Assembly: GCF_963678635.1 (NCBI RefSeq)
Contig: NC_087066.1
Coordinates: 1,572,201-1,632,200, forward strand
DNA: 60,000 nucleotides
From: Symsagittifera roscoffensis
Lineage: Eukaryota; Xenacoelomorpha; Acoela; Convolutidae
Direction: 5' to 3'
The translations under genes were made by a program, and so were the position numbers. This document shows, piece by piece, positions 27,001 through 33,835 of the stretch; position 1 is the stretch's first letter; every line of letters starts with the position of its first letter. The notes under the pieces are model-generated. The model had not been told where the DNA came from, searched no databases, and saw only the letters and a list, made by a program, of their open reading frames with translations.

Positions 27001-28449
27001 GTCCAAGTTTGCCTCATCGGTGAACAGAAGAAATCAGTCGAAATCCCCCGGCCCCGAGTCATGGGCCAAGAATATCTGCCCTCATAGACTGGTATGAAGT
27101 ATATCAACATTTACTCGTGGAATATTATTGCGAAACTTAGTACTACCCCAAATTAACTTATTTTTAGTTTTATTCGTACTTCCAGAAATTGGGCATCAAT
27201 TGTGAAAAAAAAATTGTTTACTGGAAAGAAGACTTGTTCGCGAGTTGCTTAGGGGAAAAAAATTGTTTGAGAAAAAAAAAACCAAAACATCTAATTTGAA
27301 ACTCAATTTTGGATATCAAAATTGAAGAAAAAGACCGTGAGAAGTCAAAGAAAAGCCGAACTGATGTTTATCTCTTGTTGAGCATATGAAAACTTGCTAT
27401 ACAGCTTGTAAATGAACAAAAAACGCTGAAGAACCGCTGATTACGGTTTTGTGTACTGGACCGGTTTCAGACTGGATGGAACTTGAATGAAGACTCTCTC
27501 GGATATTTTCTGAAGCACCCAGCGACATTGCAGGAATAACAAATTCCCTGCTTCGACATTCCGATATGATTTAACGTACAAACAACTGATATTGATTTAA
27601 CTGAACCTTCACGACGATGCACTACGATTATATCAGACATTAACTTTATACAGCATGGATGATATAAGATGGTTTTTGAACTGAGTTTCTTCCGTATCTA
27701 AGGCACAAGTCCCGAGAGATAAGCAAAACCGAAAGAATCAAATGATTACTTTAATCCCTGGTCGCAGTTGTGGCGGAAATCTACCCTATTTGGATCGAAC
27801 TGAACCAGCCAAAGAAGCCCAAACACTGGACTTTGATTGCTTCTGGTCTTCATCCCAAAATATACTCCAGGTCTGTATGCGCCCCAAAACAAATCGCTGT
27901 TTCTTGACGGTGTCGTTGATCCAGCATCCAAAATTTGTTCTAAAATGTATTAAGTAAAATGTCACATAACTTTTCGAAGATGATTGATGTGAGCCAAGTT
28001 AGTACCAATGCAATATGTATATGGCTAAATTTTATTATTTATTAGTATTTCTGACATCTATTCTATTTTTCTTGTGCACATTAAACAGATAGCGCGCATA
28101 GAATCAAATACTTCTTTTACCGCATTACTCGTTGGTTAAATAGTCTTCGGAAAAAATAACTAAGCAAGATCCCAGTAATCAGGGTAGGAAAAAGAAATAC
28201 AGGAACAATTTTAATACAGATTATAAAAATTGTACCTCTAAAAGGCGTTATTGACCTTCCTCGAGCTGCTGTTTGTTTGAACGCATTGTACAAATAAATG
28301 CCACATAGCGCTAAAGCAACCGCTCCAAAAATAAACCACTTTTGATAGCGCGCATTGTTGCTGGAGTTTCTCCCATTCCTATGAGCGGCAATTCTACCAG
28401 CTTCAGACGCAGCGCCATTGCTAGGTCTGCTACGCCTGCGCACTGTCAT
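1..28449 (-). CDS. MOGS: MOGS gene, glucosidase I, partial (7 exons seen)
   Basis: Glucosidase I is the ER membrane enzyme of family GH63 that removes the outermost glucose from the N-glycan precursor after its transfer to protein. Seven exons on the minus strand give a protein collinear with animal MOGS: basic tail, membrane anchor, N-terminal sugar-binding domain with the [17 protein letters not shown] block, then the start of the catalytic domain with [15 protein letters not shown]. Exon phases agree at every junction checked. The catalytic C-terminal half lies beyond position 1. A short linker exon may be missing between exons 4 and 5, where the protein looks about 30 residues shorter than the mammalian one. 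Intron 2 is extraordinary, about 24.2 kb of repeats. No in-frame stop was seen in any exon, so the gene looks functional. Confidence 0.95.
236..399 (-). CDS. MOGS: MOGS exon 6: GH63 signature
   Basis: After the acceptor TTGTTGGCAG| the frame reads [16 protein letters not shown], then [19 protein letters not shown]. This is the most conserved block of the GH63 catalytic domain. The exon is 164 bases with donor TTTAG|GTTAAT, leaving phase 1. Confidence 0.95.
400..972 (-). other. MOGS intron 5
   Basis: A 573-base AT-rich intron with GT at 971-972 and AG at 400-401. It contains A- and T-runs around 593-650. I see no gene or repeat in it. Confidence 0.85.
973..1388 (-). CDS. MOGS: MOGS exon 5
   Basis: The acceptor CTCTGTAG| opens with [15 protein letters not shown]. 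The exon continues through [28 protein letters not shown] and TPLFTAVPS, all collinear with glucosidase I. It has 416 bases, starts in phase 0 (compatible with exon 4) and ends CCATCCAG|GTCAGT in phase 2, so the Arg codon is split across the next intron. Confidence 0.93.
1389..2796 (-). other. MOGS intron 4
   Basis: A 1.4-kb AT-rich stretch between exons 4 and 5. No coding segment was recognised. Because the encoded protein looks short here compared with mammalian MOGS, a small phase 0-0 exon could be hidden, but I could not find one with convincing homology. Confidence 0.7.
2797..3026 (-). CDS. MOGS: MOGS exon 4
   Basis: The acceptor is preceded by a (TG)n tract and TTGTAG. The frame then reads [23 protein letters not shown] and [15 protein letters not shown], which align with the end of the N-terminal domain of glucosidase I. 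The exon is 230 bases and ends with codon-aligned AAG|GTGAGC, a canonical donor. Phase 1 at its start matches the GC donor of exon 3. Confidence 0.88.
3258..3520 (-). CDS. MOGS: MOGS exon 3: N-terminal sugar-binding domain
   Basis: The acceptor TGAGTGTAG| is followed by one base completing a Lys codon, then [19 protein letters not shown] and [14 protein letters not shown], all strongly conserved in glucosidase I. The exon is 263 bases and ends in VSLFFYT plus one base. The only donor that fits the frame is ACAG|GCTAGC, a GC-AG intron; a TAG stop follows immediately in the intron. The first 36 or so bases of this exon, with the splice acceptor, are the seed of the 127-bp satellite that begins right at its upstream edge. 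Confidence 0.93.
9945..13240. repeat. Higher-order repeat blocks in the satellite
   Basis: The rare variant GGTTAAAAGTCTCC occurs near 9947, 11464 and 12352. The blocks that follow share the same series of variants, such as TTTCTCCATCTCGGTC, GGTTACATGTC and CATTTGAGATGCAACC. The spacing between the last two is close to 7 units (889 bases), so blocks of several units were copied together. Confidence 0.7.
14859..19840. repeat. Satellite units retaining a longer piece of exon 3
   Basis: Five units start with extra exon 3 sequence (CTCCTGGTAGCCGAACGAC, coding for GVSFGYQE on the minus strand) in place of the usual unit segment: near 14859, 15339, 15945, 19336 and 19816. They show that the array grew out of the exon 3 junction, not the reverse. 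Three adjacent copies and two later copies suggest block amplification. Confidence 0.85.
17380..19160. repeat. Second higher-order block pair in the satellite
   Basis: The variant GTGAGAAACAACTATAGCG appears near 17615 and again near 18505, about 7 units apart. It is followed in both places by the same order of neighbours (CCATGTCACATT, then GAGATCAAACCATAGCGAGG, then GCGAGGAAGTC). This is a tandem duplication of a 7-unit block. Confidence 0.7.
20708..22005. other. AT-rich intron segment, left part of a decayed transposon
   Basis: Non-satellite sequence between the array and the inverted repeat. It has clusters of ACAACTCG motifs (20891-20970), an AT-rich open frame of 91 codons at 21150-21425 that I do not recognise, a run of 16 G at 21722-21737 and a small AAGAAGC/AAGAGC repeat at 21790-21870. 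With the inverted motif at 22746-22796 it may be the left part of a TIR transposon. Confidence 0.45.
20891..22796 (+). mobile_element. Candidate decayed TIR DNA transposon (MULE-like)
   Basis: CGACAACTCGC and AGACAACTCGTATAAA at 20891-20920 recur inverted at 22746-22796. The piece between is about 1.9 kb and holds the transposase-like relic at 22030-22541. The ends are imperfect, and no target-site duplication could be fixed. The right end is also part of the large inverted repeat, so a further copy of this terminus lies at 26309-26359. Confidence 0.4.
22030..22541 (+). pseudogene. MULE-like transposase relic (left arm)
   Basis: In one frame the translation contains [17 protein letters not shown] followed by a hydrophobic LFYV stretch. 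This resembles the start of the MULE transposase core, where an Asp of the DDE triad sits in a W-x-x-D-G-T/I-F context. Downstream frames give [19 protein letters not shown] and further helical sequence. The frames are broken by indels, so this is a relic. Family assignment rests on one short motif and is tentative. Confidence 0.35.
22941..23125 (+). mobile_element. tRNA-derived SINE, left-arm copy
   Basis: It has a polymerase III box A (TGGCCGATTGG, 22949-22959) and box B (GTTCGAATC, 22994-23002) at tRNA-like spacing, with ends CAACCAT and ACGGTTG that pair as an acceptor stem. The T-stem is degraded, so it is not a working tRNA. A non-tRNA body (CTGCCCCAGAGTCATCCGCC onward) and an A-rich tail follow, as in SINEs. 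Confidence 0.6.
24060..25400. repeat. Degenerate tandem repeat, period about 158 bp
   Basis: The motif ATCTCGAAAACTACAAGGATT, with variants, recurs near 24226, 24385, 24540, 24705, 24866, 25013, 25170 and 25335. A second motif, CAACTACAGGGTTGGGAATTTC with variants, sits between the copies. This makes about eight diverged units filling most of the spacer between the inverted-repeat arms. It is unrelated to the 127-bp satellite. Confidence 0.8.
25985..26170 (-). mobile_element. tRNA-derived SINE, right-arm copy
   Basis: Inverted copy of the SINE at 22941-23125, with box A at 26146-26156 in reverse complement. It was copied with the arm. Confidence 0.6.
26567..27080 (-). pseudogene. MULE-like transposase relic (right arm)
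   Basis: Mirror copy of the relic at 22030-22541. It carries [20 protein letters not shown] in one frame and the same downstream frames. It was duplicated with the inverted-repeat arm and is not an independent insertion. Confidence 0.35.
27101..27749. other. Intron 2 sequence next to exon 2
   Basis: About 650 bases of AT-rich intron between the inverted repeat and the exon 2 donor. I see no gene or repeat here. Confidence 0.7.
27750..27939 (-). CDS. MOGS: MOGS exon 2: start of luminal domain
   Basis: After the acceptor ATTTTAG| the frame reads into [19 protein letters not shown] and later GLLW and FRHNCDQGL. These are the conserved opening of the glucosidase I luminal domain. The exon is 190 bases. 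Its donor reads TTAAA|GTAATC and leaves phase 2, matching exon 3, which lies 24.2 kb away across the satellite and inverted repeat. A plus-strand open frame over the same bases has no homology and is a shadow. Confidence 0.93.
28236..28449 (-). CDS. MOGS: MOGS exon 1: cytosolic tail and membrane anchor
   Basis: The ATG at 28447-28449 starts 71 codons plus one base. Residues 1-35 are basic and Ser/Asn/Arg-rich, as expected of a cytosolic tail. Residues 37-57 ([20 protein letters not shown] region) are hydrophobic and form one membrane segment, giving the type II topology known for glucosidase I. The donor reads AGAG|GTACAA, leaving phase 1, which matches the acceptor of exon 2. Assignment rests on this phase match and on the exon 2 homology, because the tail itself is not conserved in the family. 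Confidence 0.85.
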
Positions 28450-28466
28450 CCAATTCTAAAAAAAAA
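28447..28466 (-). promoter_or_regulatory. 3' splice-acceptor-like site just before MOGS start codon
   Basis: On the minus strand a run of nine T is followed by AG (28456-28457), then six bases, then the ATG. This looks like a 3' splice site. It could accept a spliced leader in trans, or end an intron in the 5' untranslated region. No matching upstream donor was identified. Confidence 0.4.
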
Positions 28467-28496
28467 CGAACTTTTTAATGGAAGATCTAAATTAAT

Positions 28497-28768
28497 CAAA
28501 GACAGCAGCAAGTTCAGGGGTTCCGCAAATTATATGGCCATATAATGGGGTTTCCGCCCTACATGGTAATCAGAAGGTCAAAAGTATCATAGTAACCGAG
28601 GTTATAGTCAGGAGTTCCTTCATCACGAATCAAAATCCTTGGAATTTTCTAGATATGGAAGTGATAATGATAAAAGAAGATGACAATGTACCAGTCGGTC
28701 ATATTTGGAAGTTAGACCTTGAGGAATACGAACTACGTAATTTTGGGATGAAATTTAATTTTTCAAAA
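28497..28768 (+). other. Open frame running into the LTR insertion site
   Basis: A plus-strand frame is open from just after a stop at about 28494 up to the LTR, about 90 codons. It includes WPYNGVSALHGNQKV and DDNVPVGHIWKLDLEEYELR. It has no recognised homology and no clear start. It could be an exon of a divergent gene cut by the insertion, or chance. The same interval must contain the MOGS promoter. Confidence 0.25.
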
Positions 28769-29670
28769 TGTAACATTCGCCCGGAAGTAACATATCGACG
28801 GAAAATAAAACAAAGTCCTAAGACGACTGGCTAACGTCTAAACAGAGTTTAACATGCTTTTCCCCGTCCCTACCAAGCCAGTACTTTCGGTGGTCTTTCT
28901 AACATCGGGTCGACAAAAACGTTACTGCTTTCGGCTTCGGTCAAAACACTCAAATTAACTCAATTACATTCAGAAATAGTGAGCTCATGGCTGGGTCTCA
29001 GTATCCCCAGACCACGAGGTCACTCCTAAAAACAGGGCTACTACTATTTATTGAATTATTATTGTTTTAGTTCAGTAGATAAAAATCATCATCTCCATCG
29101 AAGACGGATCAACCCTTTCCCCCAACTCCTAGCTTCTCATCTTAGTAGAATGAATTCGGATGCTAATTAAATTCAATTCAGGACAGCTAAAAGTTCATAT
29201 AAAATGATAAAATTCTCAGTCCCGAAACCCCTCCGGATTCTCGAATCCACTGAATCAAGCACGTTAAGCTTGATTTCTCTGTAATCCGGAAGGCTGGTTT
29301 CCTCCCCTCACTGTTGTTAGCAACTGCTTTGCAACTATTGTAGCGACACAATAGTTGCAACTTGGAGCGGTCTCTGCTACTTCTGCTCTTCTCTAATTCT
29401 GATACTCAATTTTCTCGTTGTTGTCGTCGTCGCAACTATCGCTGTTGTGTTGCTTTTCAGCTTTTCTGCCAAAATGGCCGTTTTTGACGTTTCTGAGAAT
29501 CACTTCGAAAAATTAAAATTTAGGAATTTCCGAATCCTTCAGCCTTCACGATTTGTCCAATTGTTCGAATAACGTTCTTATTCCTTCTAAATCGCCAATT
29601 CGGAAGGTTCGCTGCTAAAAACTCCGAGACTGCAGAGATTGCATTTTGTCCAATCTGGTCGAATGTCACA
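28769..29670 (-). repeat. 3' LTR of the giant element
   Basis: It begins TGTAACATTCG and ends CGAATGTCACA on the plus strand, a near-perfect 11-base terminal inverted repeat. In element orientation there is AATAAA at 29047-29052, a likely polyadenylation signal. About 150 bases around 29101-29245 are absent from the other LTR. Its edge is 319 bases upstream of the MOGS ATG in the same orientation, so it could influence MOGS transcription. Confidence 0.92.
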
Positions 29671-29680
29671 TACTCCCCGG
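29671..29680 (-). promoter_or_regulatory. Weak polypurine-tract candidate
   Basis: In element orientation CCGGGGAGTA abuts the 3' LTR. It is the right place for the plus-strand primer but only modestly purine-rich. Confidence 0.3.
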
Positions 29681-30454
29681 ACATTCCGGTCAATGTCCTC
29701 CTTGAATCTCGCAATGTTCGTAAAATAGGTACAGTGTCATCGAACGGAATTTACAAAATGCACTAAATTACTTTTATCCAGGTCACATCGACTCACTGCA
29801 GAATATAAATGGCATCATACTACATCACTATAGCCTTCAAATTCTTTCATCAATCTGCACATTGAGGATATGACCTAAGATAAAACATATTTTGTGACTT
29901 CCAATGTCAATGTCCTGATTAAAAACTTTTTCTCCTAGATTTAAAAGGTGTTGGTTTGCAGGACAGTCCTGCCAACCAACAAGCTAAAATTTTCCTGCTA
30001 TGCTTCTTCCCTTCGGAACTCTTGCTTGTTATTGTCCTGAATAATAAAAAATTGAAACTCTGTGGTTAGAAAAAACAATGAAACAATCTCCCTCTTCGAG
30101 AGATTACCCAAGCCTCTCATGTCACCACAAAATGATCAGTTCTCCTAGCTGATTAAAAACAGTCATGTAGGCTGGAATATTTAAATATACTCCTTCACTC
30201 AAGCCTTTCTAAATAAATAGTAAGTAAGTGTCTCTAAAGCCACTCAACTAAAATCAAAATGCAAATTTATAAATGCAACAATTTCAAAACTCAACTAAAT
30301 GTTTCAGTTTTCAATTACAACTTGGTTGCTTGGTTTCTCACTTGAGTTTTTTCACAGACATAAAACAATTCTTAGTTTCAGTTTTTGCTTCATCACTCCT
30401 TTGTTTTCTTCTTTTTTCGTCGTTTAGAAGTTCTAAAACGTCTAAATTTTTCTT
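29681..30454 (-). other. 3' untranslated region of the giant element
   Basis: About 770 bases between the last ORF and the 3' LTR. They are AT-rich, with stops in all frames at short intervals. I see no further gene. Confidence 0.6.
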
Positions 30455-32893
30455 TCAACACTTCTGTTCTTCTACCCTCTGTTTGCAACAAGGTAGGGGA
30501 TCCACGTTAGATTCTCTGTTCCTGCAGAAGCTGTTGTGGAGACACAACGTCACATTTCTCTCCAAATCTTCCTTTAACATCTCTGCCTTCTCCTTTCCCC
30601 TACGTTCACTTGTCCTGGAAATTCTTTTCACAGCGGTAGTCACTGCATTCCGATGAGTCACGAGAGCTCGCTTGAAAGCTCCTGCTCCAATGTCCAGCTG
30701 ATATTCACTGTACACCCTGCCGTGCTTCGACATATGCTTTTTAGCATATTCGTACAACCATGCAGTCATGTTAGCTCTGAACCATGGCATCAATCGTTTT
30801 CTTGCCCATATCTTCTTCACTTCCATCGGAATGTTGAGAATTTTGCACCTTGTCTCAAAAAGATATAAATCTTGTGGACAATCCAATTTCCGCAATTGTT
30901 CTCTCGTTGGCGCTTCCTGTCTATTTTTTTCTCTCACATGAGCTTCCAGCCATCGTATCGCCATCATAACTCCCACTATCACTATTGTTATGGGCTGTGA
31001 TGAGTCTGGTAAACCCATGGAGAGCAGCTCTCCAGAGTCCCAGATCAACATCAGATTACTACGCTTGGGATACCACCAGGTCTGCAGCAAGCAGTGGCAA
31101 GGAAACTCGTCATGTGTCAACATGATGCTCCTCCAATTACGTTTTCCCGAAGCTTCCAGTAATGGTTCCATCATCACTCGGTGGACTTCATCATTCTCGT
31201 CTACTGTATTGTAATCTGTGACAGTTGATCCTCTCTGTTTCTGTCTCTCGAAGTCACTGAAGTTCCCGCTCACGTATCCCATGAACTTCTTTCCTAGTAT
31301 TGATTCCAACTCTTCCTTGGTTCTCTCTGGAACCGCTGAGAACATCTTACATAGCAACTCGTAAGACTTCTCGGACATTCTCGCCAGTCTCACACAGTTC
31401 GGCACTGAGAAGGCTTGATCCACGATCGTTCTCGTACTCTTTATGTCCACAGCCACGAAATGTACCGGGTATCTGCTCTTGCACATTGGAGCCAATGTCG
31501 AACCCACCAAATATCGTGCTCCTGATGGTCTACAATAAGTCTCACTGTGTCTGATGTTCATTTCCGTCTCGATCGCTTCCCTCCATTTTCCTATGTATTT
31601 CTGCTCAGTCTGCAGAACTCCTGGGAATACTTCTACACTGATGGCTGTGACAATCTCATGTTTCTGTTCTAGATTCAATAGTGATTCTAAAGAACCAAAC
31701 ATGCTGTAGAGTCCTAGTGCAGTCACTAGATTCACCTCGGTTCCTCCATGGCAATCTGCTATCAGTTCCGTTTCTGTTCTTGCTTTCATCACTACGTTTC
31801 CAAACAATACCGTCAATTGCTTATGTTGTTTCTCTAGGGTCTTCACACAGTCCAGACCTCCACAAACGTGACCTTCCAGTCCACAGACTTCCGCCAGACA
31901 GCTACCAGGTTTTACCCAGTCTTCTCGTCCCCAGCCAGGCAACTCCAATTTATCTTCTCCGTTGCTCCTAGAGGCCGTTATCATCACATTATATATGACG
32001 TTAAGGTCACGCAGGTTACAGTCTGCATTCAGTTCCCTCTGCACGTCTTGTGTCGCCCGTAATATCGAGTCAGCGTTGAGACTAGGACACCATGATGGCT
32101 TCATCAATTCCCACACTGCCATCAAGCTCGTTCTCAGTAACTCATCTGAGAATCCCAACCCAAACTCCACTCTTTTGTCGGATTTTGGTACGGAAGGTGC
32201 AGTCATCTCTTCTTCCAAGAACAGTCCCAATTTGGCCTGTGGATTGTTCACGCCCTTAATCGTTACAATTCTGGACGTCCAGAATCTTAGTAACACCGCC
32301 TGCTCGTAATCGAAGAAGCAATCGCGTATGTCTTCACTCAGGAAAGGGTTGTACGCTATCCCTATGATTCCGGATACGTAGCTATACGATTTCTTCTTGA
32401 CGTATTCACTGGACTTCGGCAGTGCCCCCATAGATTCTTTAGCGAGTCTCAGCTCCTTGTTTGAGAATCTCCTGATTTCATCTATCTTTCTCATGGGTTC
32501 TAATTCCTCGGGTTCTTTCATGTTCACCCTCATCGGTTTGCTTTGCTGCATATCCAGCAGTGCTAGCAAGAGTAAGGCTTTCGCTCGCTCGTCGCCTTCC
32601 CTCAACATCTTAACACAAGTGTTTAATGCAGGTACTGAAATCTGCTCTATCAGGAATCGAATGAAACAGAGAGCGTCTCTCCGCTTCGCACACGCTACTG
32701 CTGCTCCCTCTTGGACTATCAGATCCCTCAGGTTCGTCATAAGGAAAACCTTCTCTTCTTTTGACCTCTTCCTTTCTTCTGAATCATATTCTTCGCGAGT
32801 TAGTCCCATCATGCACCAGGCGAACCTGATTTGTAACTCTGTTCTTACGTAAGGTACTGCCACGAGAGCATGTATTCTTGGCGTAGTCCTCAT
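30455..32893 (-). CDS. Unknown protein of 812 aa, last ORF of the giant element
   Basis: An uninterrupted ATG-started ORF, the longest in the window. I do not recognise it. There is no signal peptide and no convincing membrane segment; one hydrophobic stretch (ITIVIVGVMMAI) lies near residue 640. The N-terminal 120 residues look helical and charged. The middle contains a Cys/Gly/His cluster (CGLEGHVCGGLDC, near residues 335-350). The C-terminal 120 residues are strongly basic, with a closing Cys-rich tail. It begins 87 bases after the preceding ORF in the same direction. Its length without a stop in a copy with diverged LTRs suggests past or present constraint. A structural, nucleic-acid-binding or envelope-replacing role is possible, but nothing in the sequence decides this. 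Confidence 0.8.
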   Translation of the reverse strand: MRTTPRIHALVAVPYVRTELQIRFAWCMMGLTREEYDSEERKRSKEEKVFLMTNLRDLIVQEGAAVACAKRRDALCFIRFLIEQISVPALNTCVKMLREGDERAKALLLLALLDMQQSKPMRVNMKEPEELEPMRKIDEIRRFSNKELRLAKESMGALPKSSEYVKKKSYSYVSGIIGIAYNPFLSEDIRDCFFDYEQAVLLRFWTSRIVTIKGVNNPQAKLGLFLEEEMTAPSVPKSDKRVEFGLGFSDELLRTSLMAVWELMKPSWCPSLNADSILRATQDVQRELNADCNLRDLNVIYNVMITASRSNGEDKLELPGWGREDWVKPGSCLAEVCGLEGHVCGGLDCVKTLEKQHKQLTVLFGNVVMKARTETELIADCHGGTEVNLVTALGLYSMFGSLESLLNLEQKHEIVTAISVEVFPGVLQTEQKYIGKWREAIETEMNIRHSETYCRPSGARYLVGSTLAPMCKSRYPVHFVAVDIKSTRTIVDQAFSVPNCVRLARMSEKSYELLCKMFSAVPERTKEELESILGKKFMGYVSGNFSDFERQKQRGSTVTDYNTVDENDEVHRVMMEPLLEASGKRNWRSIMLTHDEFPCHCLLQTWWYPKRSNLMLIWDSGELLSMGLPDSSQPITIVIVGVMMAIRWLEAHVREKNRQEAPTREQLRKLDCPQDLYLFETRCKILNIPMEVKKIWARKRLMPWFRANMTAWLYEYAKKHMSKHGRVYSEYQLDIGAGAFKRALVTHRNAVTTAVKRISRTSERRGKEKAEMLKEDLERNVTLCLHNSFCRNRESNVDPLPCCKQRVEEQKC

Positions 32894-32980
32894 CTCTTCT
32901 TCGAATTACCTTAATACCACTGCTTTCCATGGAAGGCTCACCAACTGCTCCATCGTTTCTGCCTGTATCTCAGACGACGC

Positions 32981-33835
32981 TTAAGTCCCGTACGCCTTCT
33001 GCTTGAGGGTGGTGCCGTGCAACATCGTTTCCAGATAACCTTCCATGGCCTTTTCGTCTTCCAGGGCCATCACATACCCTCTAGCCGAGTTTCGGTATTC
33101 TAACATCTCCATGTATCCACCGGCGGGTTCATCTATCGACACAGTCTCCGACACTGTTAGTCGGTTATATTCCACTGGTACTAGTTGTCCTGCGACACTT
33201 CCCTTTCCGTGATTCATGGGAGATGGCTTAAAGTCTCTCATTGTGATCTCTCCACATTGGCTGAGTGTTTCCATGTCTAAGGTTGCTCCAGTCAGAGTGC
33301 GGTCACTCCTTTTGGATTTATAACCTGTTGACTTTATCCCCGCCATCAGAATGGGTGGCACCATCGCTATATCAGTTAACATTTTATCTGTGCCAGGCAA
33401 TTGATAATCACCTTGCCCCAAATCCATGACCTCCTCGACTCGTTTCCTTTTCGCTGAGTTAACAGCTTTCATCGATATCTCCGAATCCACCTTCGTCTTT
33501 CCAACTCTCCTCGGTATCACTCTGCTGCCCAACTTCATTTTCATCGCATTGATTTTATCAATCACCAATTTTGATCGCATTGTCCCTCTCCTGGTTGTTG
33601 ACAGATACACCACCTCTCCTTTATCGTCCTGCGGTGTCATCTTGATGGGAGAATTCGCTTCACTTTCATCAGTGGCCGAGTCGATCAACACCTCACTCAG
33701 TCTCCCTTCACACTCATCAAGCTTGTCAAGGACTTCCCTCATCAAGGGTTGGTTGAGACCCGGTTTCAGAATGGACTGGGTCCCATAGCTCTGAACCACT
33801 GTCCAGACTTCTTCCATGAACGCCACTCTATCCAA
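32981..33835 (-). CDS. Unknown basic protein, about 278-284 aa
   Basis: The frame opens with a TTG at 33835; the first ATG is at 33817 and gives 278 residues. It overlaps the end of the preceding ORF by about 50 bases in another frame, as in compact viral-type genomes. The central part is basic (KLGSRVIPRRVGKTKV and NSAKRKRVEE, a possible nuclear-localisation signal). The C-terminus is acidic and Met/Tyr-rich (GGYMEMLEYRNSARGYV). No known domain was recognised. A role in nucleic-acid or assembly functions is only a guess from charge. Confidence 0.7.
   Translation of the reverse strand: MDRVAFMEEVWTVVQSYGTQSILKPGLNQPLMREVLDKLDECEGRLSEVLIDSATDESEANSPIKMTPQDDKGEVVYLSTTRRGTMRSKLVIDKINAMKMKLGSRVIPRRVGKTKVDSEISMKAVNSAKRKRVEEVMDLGQGDYQLPGTDKMLTDIAMVPPILMAGIKSTGYKSKRSDRTLTGATLDMETLSQCGEITMRDFKPSPMNHGKGSVAGQLVPVEYNRLTVSETVSIDEPAGGYMEMLEYRNSARGYVMALEDEKAMEGYLETMLHGTTLKQKAYGT

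Larger units (their letters stand above)
25469..27100 (-). repeat. Right arm of 1.63-kb inverted repeat
   Basis: This is the reverse complement of 22006-23634. One difference is informative: the right arm reads ACCGATGAG in reverse complement where the left reads ACAATGAG, and the right-arm version keeps the transposase reading frame longer. The spacer between the arms is about 1.83 kb. Confidence 0.93.

Noticed and set aside
27742-27957. Plus-strand ORF of 71 codons
   Set aside because: It is the antisense shadow of MOGS exon 2.
29520-29714. Small ORF in the 3' LTR and its match in the 5' LTR
   Set aside because: Both copies lie within the LTR, the frames differ at their ends, and there is no homology.
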